Source: Anaerolineales bacterium UBA3940
GTDB lineage: Bacteria > Chloroflexota > Anaerolineae > Aggregatilineales > UBA3940
Direction: 5' to 3'
Assembly (NCBI GenBank): GCA_002385675.1
Contig: DGDY01000266.1
Coordinates: 1 to 9,879, forward strand
Length of the DNA: 9,879 nt
Part shown: one piece after another, positions 5,884 through 9,879 of the stretch
Position numbering within the stretch: the stretch's first letter is position 1
Layout of the letters: every line of letters begins with the position of its first letter
Made by a program: the position numbers and the translations under genes
Notes under the pieces: model-generated
What the model was told of the DNA's origin: nothing
What the model saw: the letters and a program-made list of their open reading frames with translations, nothing else
Databases searched by the model: none

Positions 5884-6339
5884 CTAGGAGTCCGCGAAGC
5901 GGATCGACTGGCCCAGATCGTCGGTGTGGACCTCATACTGCTGCCCGTTGACCTCAAACACGATGAGCCAGCCCGGCGTGATCACCTGCGCGCACATCTC
6001 GCCTTCGTCGGCCATGCCGAGGCAGGCGTCGGGCCAGTTGACCTGCTCCGTGCTGACGACACTGATCTCATCTGCGGAGATGCCAAGCTGTGCGGCGAGC
6101 ATCTGCTGGGCCTCCAGCACCGCGACCGGCGGCAGGTCCCCGGTATCGTCGTCGCTCATATCGTCACCGTCGCCGTCAAGATCGTCGGTCAGGTCGTCAT
6201 CCAGATTATCGTCCAGGTTGTCGCCCGGCTGGAGCGGCGCTTCGCCGTCCGGGGTATTCGCCGGGGTTCCGCCCGCACAGGCCGCGACCACGAGCGCGAT
6301 CATCAGCAGGAGAACACCCAGCACAGTTCGTTTCAGCAT
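5884..6339 (-). CDS. Small lipoprotein with Asp-rich linker and a conserved two-cysteine domain
   Basis: This is a 151-aa predicted lipoprotein of unknown function. Residues 1-20 form a signal peptide (MLKR, then a hydrophobic stretch). The lipobox LVVAAC predicts processing before Cys21 and membrane anchoring outside the cell. Residues 40-68 are an extreme acidic linker with 16 Asp in 29 residues, including DLDGDGDD. The C-terminal part (about 73-148) contains NWPDACLGM (101-109), EMCAQVITPGW (114-124) and NGQQYEVHTD (131-140), a motif set I associate with uncharacterised proteins of Chloroflexota and cyanobacteria. Cys106 and Cys116 could form a disulfide. I chose the ATG at 6339 because GAGAGGG lies just upstream; an ATG at 6354 overlaps that site. 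It follows the sensor kinase by 90 bp on the same strand and may be an accessory of that system. Confidence 0.75.
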   Translation of the reverse strand: MLKRTVLGVLLLMIALVVAACAGGTPANTPDGEAPLQPGDNLDDNLDDDLTDDLDGDGDDMSDDDTGDLPPVAVLEAQQMLAAQLGISADEISVVSTEQVNWPDACLGMADEGEMCAQVITPGWLIVFEVNGQQYEVHTDDLGQSIRFADS

Positions 6340-6356
6340 TGATACCCTCTCCATTC

Positions 6357-6401
6357 CAGTACAGAATGTGAAACCAGTCTTACCTGTACAACGGACTGTA
6401 C
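6357..6401. promoter_or_regulatory. Three GTAC-centred words upstream of the lipoprotein gene
   Basis: CAGTACAG (6357-6364), CTGTAC (6384-6389) and CTGTAC (6396-6401) occur within 45 bp of the 90-bp gap between kinase and lipoprotein. The last two are 12 bp apart, roughly one helical turn. They could be binding sites for a regulator giving the lipoprotein gene separate control. Short words such as these can arise by chance. Confidence 0.2.
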
Positions 6402-6429
6402 CGGAGTTTGGTTCCCTGCAACAAGGGCG

Positions 6430-8985
6430 TCACCCCGCCGATGCCGCCCCGGCGGGCGCGGACTCGAGGCGGGGCTGGGCCGGCAGCCGGGCGCGGACGC
6501 ACGTCCCCTCGCCGGGCGCGCTCTCGATCTCCAGCGTGCCGCCGACGCCCTCGACCCGCTCGCGCATCGAGCGCAGCCCGAGATGCCCGGGGAAGTCACC
6601 GCCCGTGTCGAAGCCCTGCCCGTCGTCCCTGATCTCCAGCGTCAGCATGCCGTCCGCCTCACGGAGGGCGAGGTCCACGCGGCTGGCGCGGGCGTGCTTG
6701 GTCACGTTGTGCAGCGCTTCCTGCGCGACACGGTATAGCGTTTCCTTCACATTCAGGAGGACGTCAGGCTCGTCGCCCAGCACCGTATCGACCTCGATCT
6801 GGTGCCGCGCCTGTATCGCCGCCGCCTGCTTGCCGAGCGCCGCAACAAGGCCTTCCTTCTGAAGCGATTCGGGGCGCAGTTCGAAGATCAGCGCGCGCAT
6901 CTCCGCCAGCCCGGCTTCCGCCAGCGACAGGATGTAGTCAAGCGGCTCGGTGAGTTGCGAGGCGACGGGCGTGCCATCGCCCGCGCGGGCGAGTACGGTG
7001 CGTGCGGTGCGTGCGCCCAGCGCAATGCCGTACAGCGCTTGCGAGACGGAGTCGTGCAGCTCGCGGGCCAGCTTCTGTCGCTCCTTGATAGCCGCCGCAT
7101 CCTGTGCCTCGACGTACAGGCGCGCGTTTTCAATAGCAACCGCCGCCTCGTTGGCGAAGGCCATCACCAGGTCTGCTGTGGTGGACGAGTAGCGGTTGGA
7201 TTCGCCGTGCGCCAGCGCCAGCACGCCGACGACGCGGTCGCGGACGATCAGCGGGACGCCCAGCCATGAGCCGACCACGCTGTCCGCATCGCTGTAGGGC
7301 GGCACGCGCTTACGGAACGCCCGCGCCATCTCCGAGTCGTCGCGCACGTCGGGGATGACGACGGGGCTTTGCGTATCAACGATAGTGCGGGCCATTGCCC
7401 GTGTTGTTGGCAGGTGACGGACGTTCTCCGGCAGCGCCTCAAGCCCCCGATGGGCGCGCACCTGCACGCTGCCGTCGTCGTCTACGGTGAGGATCACGCA
7501 GGTCATGTAGTTGACGATGTTTTTCAACTGGTCGAGGATCACCCCGAGCAGCGGGTCAAGCTCAAGCGTCGAGGCGACGCTGCGTGACACCTCCAGCAGG
7601 CTGACCAGCTCGCGCGTGCGCTCCTCGACGCGCTGCTCCAGCAGTTCGTAGGCCTTCATCTGCTCGTCCACGTCGCGCACGACGGCGAGGGTGTGCGGCT
7701 TGCCCCGGTACGTGAACACCGTCCCCAGCACCTCGACGTAGAACGGCGTGCCGTCCTTGCGCACATCCACGGCCAGCGACCGGAACTCCTTGCCCTTGCG
7801 GACGGTGGCCATGTACTTGTCAAAGACGCCGATGAAGTCCGGGTGGATGAAGTCGGCGGGCTGAAGCTGGCGGAACTCCTCCTCGGTGTAGCCGTGCATC
7901 AGATGGGCCGCCGGGTTGAAGTCCACCAGCCGGTGCGTCTCCGGGTCGTTGATGAACAGCCCATCGATTGAGGACTCAAAGACGCCGCGGTACTGCTCTT
8001 CGCGCTCGCGCAGCAATGCCTCGGTGCGCAGGCGCTCGGCGATATCCTGCTGAAGCTGCTCATTCACGCGGGATAGCTGGCGCGTGCGCTGCTCGACGGC
8101 GAGGGCGAGCAGCGTCTGCCGGTTGATCACCGCGTATGTCATCACCGCGAGCATCCCGACGACGCCCAGCCCCGCCACCTGGAAGAGCCGCCATGACCGC
8201 TCGACCGCCGCTCCCCAGCCTCCATGCGGCACGGCGGCAAGCTGCCACGTCTCGTCGCCAACGCGGAAGGCGCTCACAACCGGGTCCTGCTCGAAGGTTG
8301 CGGCTGACCCGTAGACCATCTTGCCCTCGCCGTTGCGGATGGCAAGCTGGAAGTCCTGCTCTGACGGGGAGATGTTCGCCTCGTCAAGCGCCAACTGCAT
8401 GTCGATGGTGATGCTGACAAGCCCCCAGTAGTGCCAGTTGATATACACCGCCTGCCGTGCCAGCAGGCCCTGCCCGCCCTGGAGCAGTTCGTAGGGGCCG
8501 CTCAGCACCACGCGCCCGGACTGGATAGCCTGCTCGGCGTCCTGCCGTACCTCCTCGCGGCGGTCGTTGAGCAGATCACTGCCGATGAGGAACTGGTTCT
8601 CGTCCTCGGGGTAGACGTAGCGCACGACGCCGCCGGGGGCCAGCGCAAAGTGGCGCACGCCGAGCGCATCGACGTACAACTCCGCCGCGAAGTCGTGATA
8701 GTGAGTGCGGAATTGGGGGTTGTCGTACTCCGTCTCGACATAGGCGCGCAGGGCCTGCAGGCGGGAGATGCGCTGGTTGATGGCCGAGGCGAAGTCGCTG
8801 CCGTGGATCGACGCCTGCGCGAGAAGCTGGCCCCTGCGCTGCACGATCAACTGCTCGCGGTACCACACCCCGGCTCGCCACCACACGACGAGCAGCAGGA
8901 GGAACATCGCCAGCGAGCCGAGGGCGGCTTTTGCGGAGGGGCCCTGCCAGAGCGAACGGAAGGATAAGTCCGGCTCGTTACTCAT
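6430..8985 (-). CDS. Membrane sensor histidine kinase: CHASE-PAS-GAF-HisKA_3-HATPase
   Basis: This 851-aa kinase senses an extracytoplasmic signal and phosphorylates its response regulator. In order: transmembrane segment 1 (about 20-42); an extracytoplasmic CHASE domain (about 62-200, with LQALRAYVE and FALAPGGVVRYVYP); transmembrane segment 2 (267-288); a coiled-coil linker (290-330); a PAS domain (about 331-440); another short coiled coil; a GAF domain (about 472-622); HisKA_3 with the phosphorylated His644 in ARELHDSVSQ; and a HATPase domain with Asn760 (EALHNVTKHA), DDGQGFD (787-793) and GHLGLRSMRER (800-810). It ends in an Ala/Gly/Ser tail. This is the NarX/LiaS/DesK architecture. The ATG at 8985 overlaps the upstream regulator stop by 8 nt with no ribosome binding site, which suggests coupled translation; an in-frame TTG at 9000 is less likely. 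The ligand is unknown. Confidence 0.95.
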   Translation of the reverse strand: MSNEPDLSFRSLWQGPSAKAALGSLAMFLLLLVVWWRAGVWYREQLIVQRRGQLLAQASIHGSDFASAINQRISRLQALRAYVETEYDNPQFRTHYHDFAAELYVDALGVRHFALAPGGVVRYVYPEDENQFLIGSDLLNDRREEVRQDAEQAIQSGRVVLSGPYELLQGGQGLLARQAVYINWHYWGLVSITIDMQLALDEANISPSEQDFQLAIRNGEGKMVYGSAATFEQDPVVSAFRVGDETWQLAAVPHGGWGAAVERSWRLFQVAGLGVVGMLAVMTYAVINRQTLLALAVEQRTRQLSRVNEQLQQDIAERLRTEALLREREEQYRGVFESSIDGLFINDPETHRLVDFNPAAHLMHGYTEEEFRQLQPADFIHPDFIGVFDKYMATVRKGKEFRSLAVDVRKDGTPFYVEVLGTVFTYRGKPHTLAVVRDVDEQMKAYELLEQRVEERTRELVSLLEVSRSVASTLELDPLLGVILDQLKNIVNYMTCVILTVDDDGSVQVRAHRGLEALPENVRHLPTTRAMARTIVDTQSPVVIPDVRDDSEMARAFRKRVPPYSDADSVVGSWLGVPLIVRDRVVGVLALAHGESNRYSSTTADLVMAFANEAAVAIENARLYVEAQDAAAIKERQKLARELHDSVSQALYGIALGARTARTVLARAGDGTPVASQLTEPLDYILSLAEAGLAEMRALIFELRPESLQKEGLVAALGKQAAAIQARHQIEVDTVLGDEPDVLLNVKETLYRVAQEALHNVTKHARASRVDLALREADGMLTLEIRDDGQGFDTGGDFPGHLGLRSMRERVEGVGGTLEIESAPGEGTCVRARLPAQPRLESAPAGAASAG

Positions 8986-9634
8986 ACGCCCATTCGTCAA
9001 TCGGGCTTATCGAGACAAGCCCGATCCGGATGGCGTGGAGCGCAGCCTGCGTCCGGCTAAGGACGCCGAGTTTGGAGAGGATGTTGCTAACGTGCGTCTT
9101 GACAGTCTTTTCGCCAATGCCCAGCTTGTAGGCGATCTCTTTGTTGGAGAGGCCAGTCGCGAGCAGGCGCAGCACGTCCGTCTCGCGGTCGGTGAGGGCG
9201 TCGGGCGCAGGGGGCGGATCGACCTCGTGCATGAGGCGGGCGGCGGCCTTCGGCGAGAGCTGCACCTGCCCGGCAGCCGCCGCCTTGATAGCCCGGCATA
9301 GCTCGTCCGCCTCGGTGTCTTTCAGCAGATACCCGATGGCCCCGGCACGCAGCGCGCTGTAGACGCTGGCGTCCTCCAGCACGCTTGTCAGCGCGATCAC
9401 CTCGACGTCGGGCATCTCCTGCCGCAGCGCCGCCGTCGCCTGGATGCCGTCCATCACCGGCATGAGCAGGTCCATCAGCACGACGTCGGGCTGGAGTTCG
9501 CGGGCTTTCTGCAGGGCCTCCGCCCCGTTGGTCGCCTCGCCTACCACGTCGAACTCGGGCTCAAGCCCCAGGAACATGCGCAGCCCGTGGCGAACAACAC
9601 TGTGATCATCTACAACCAGAATCCGAATACTCAT
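8978..9634 (-). CDS. NarL/LuxR-family response regulator
   Basis: This 218-aa DNA-binding regulator is the evident partner of the downstream kinase. The receiver domain (1-120) has the acidic pair Asp9-Asp10, phosphoacceptor Asp55 (VVLMDLLMP), Thr83 and Lys105, so it should be phosphorylated in the normal way. The LuxR-type helix-turn-helix spans about 146-207 (LTDRETDVLRLLATGLSNKE, then IAYKLGIGEKTVKTHVSNIL). The length is usual for LiaR/NarL-type proteins. ATG at 9634 is preceded by GGAG at slightly long spacing. The gene is first in the unit and overlaps the kinase by 8 nt. Palindromes in the 245-bp region upstream are candidates for autoregulation. Kinase and regulator order (regulator first) is the reverse of many liaSR operons. 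Confidence 0.96.
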   Translation of the reverse strand: MSIRILVVDDHSVVRHGLRMFLGLEPEFDVVGEATNGAEALQKARELQPDVVLMDLLMPVMDGIQATAALRQEMPDVEVIALTSVLEDASVYSALRAGAIGYLLKDTEADELCRAIKAAAAGQVQLSPKAAARLMHEVDPPPAPDALTDRETDVLRLLATGLSNKEIAYKLGIGEKTVKTHVSNILSKLGVLSRTQAALHAIRIGLVSISPIDEWAYE

Positions 9635-9683
9635 CGCTTACCATCTCCTCGCCAGGCCGGACGTTCCGTCAAAAGTCTGAGTG

Positions 9684-9693
9684 GGCTTAAGCC
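9684..9693. promoter_or_regulatory. Perfect 10-bp palindrome GGCTTAAGCC
   Basis: The perfect palindrome GGCTTAAGCC lies 50 bp upstream of the response regulator start, inside its probable leader or promoter. It may be a dimeric regulator site; NarL/LuxR-type regulators often bind short palindromes. Confidence 0.25.
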
Positions 9694-9731
9694 GTAGGTC
9701 CGACAACACCTTTACAGCGCCGTGTTTATAC

Positions 9732-9764
9732 TGGTATTGTGCGCCTTGATAGGGCGCGATACCA
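9732..9764. promoter_or_regulatory. 33-bp imperfect palindrome/hairpin upstream of the response regulator
   Basis: TGGTAT (9732-9737) pairs with ATACCA (9759-9764), and GCGCC (9741-9745) with GGCGC (9753-9757), around a 7-nt loop. A 3x1 internal mismatch separates the two stem parts. It lies about 100 bp before the response regulator gene and about 110 bp before the divergent gene, so it could be an operator for either or a leader hairpin. No T-run follows on either strand. Confidence 0.4.
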
Positions 9765-9812
9765 ATAAATGTTCACATTACCGCATTATAAGACCGATTT
9801 AAGCTGACGTAA

Positions 9813-9834
9813 ATAGACACGTTAAGTCTATATT
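9813..9834 (+). promoter_or_regulatory. Inverted repeat overlapping a possible -10 box of the divergent gene
   Basis: ATAGAC (9813-9818) and GTCTAT (9826-9831) are 6-bp inverted arms with a 7-nt spacer. The right arm overlaps TATATT (9829-9834), a five-of-six match to a -10 box facing right. No good -35 is visible. An operator over the promoter of the gene starting at 9875 is a plausible reading. Confidence 0.3.
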
Positions 9835-9874
9835 TGCGCGGCGTGAGCGGGTAACGCCCGTAGAAGGACGACTC

Positions 9875-9879
9875 ATGCG
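9875..9879 (+). CDS. Start of a divergent gene (only the first codon visible)
   Basis: An ATG at 9875-9877 is preceded by AGAAGGA (9862-9868) at 6-nt spacing, a good ribosome binding site, and by a possible promoter near 9813-9834. Nothing can be said about the product. Confidence 0.4.

Noticed and set aside
5626..6342. 238-codon plus-strand frame spanning repeat, terminator and lipoprotein
   Set aside because: It reads through a strong terminator and a palindromic repeat and is antisense to the lipoprotein, whose signal peptide and lipobox make the minus strand the coding one.
5924..6862. 312-codon plus-strand frame over the lipoprotein and kinase C-terminus
   Set aside because: Ser/Arg/Pro-rich antisense translation that crosses two well-supported minus-strand genes.

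Overview
The window is a GC-rich bacterial chromosomal segment. The protein repertoire suggests a member of the Chloroflexota, possibly Anaerolineae: a membrane-anchored HtrA with a Pro/Thr linker, a CHASE-PAS-GAF-HisKA_3 kinase paired with a LuxR-type regulator, and a small lipoprotein with a WPDxCLG...C core. This placement rests on family resemblance only; there is no marker gene here.

Layout, left to right. (1) Positions 1-1416, minus strand: a SorC-type sugar-responsive regulator followed by a PTS EIIA gene of the fructose/galactitol type. The two overlap by 14 nt, and EIIA runs off the left edge. (2) Positions 1417-2176: a 760-bp intergenic region that is visibly richer in A+T in its middle part. 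It holds a long inverted repeat that could be an operator, a plausible rightward promoter, and a potentially structured leader with two mutually exclusive pairings. (3) Positions 2177-4441, plus strand: a CPA2-type cation/proton antiporter with a C-terminal TrkA-N (RCK) domain, then a small single-domain cupin with its own -10 box and an inverted repeat where the -35 should be. (4) Positions 4446-5627, minus strand: a membrane-anchored HtrA/DegP-like serine protease, convergent with the cupin and only 4 bp from it. (5) Positions 5628-5883: a palindromic intergenic repeat and a strong rho-independent terminator. (6) Positions 5884-9634, minus strand: a response regulator, a sensor kinase (8-nt overlap) and a small acidic lipoprotein, ending at the terminator. 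(7) Positions 9635-9879: a promoter region with three palindromes and the first codon of a divergent plus-strand gene at 9875.

How the genes may work together. The left part looks like a carbohydrate-sensing and PTS uptake operon that continues off the window. The right part (response regulator, CHASE kinase, lipoprotein, then HtrA after the terminator) looks like an extracytoplasmic sensing module next to an envelope quality-control protease, in the general manner of LiaRS/NarXL-type systems. A functional link between the two-component system and HtrA is inferred from position only. No CRISPR array, RNA gene, IS element or phage gene was recognised. The protein-coding content is ordinary; the most interesting signals are in the intergenic DNA.
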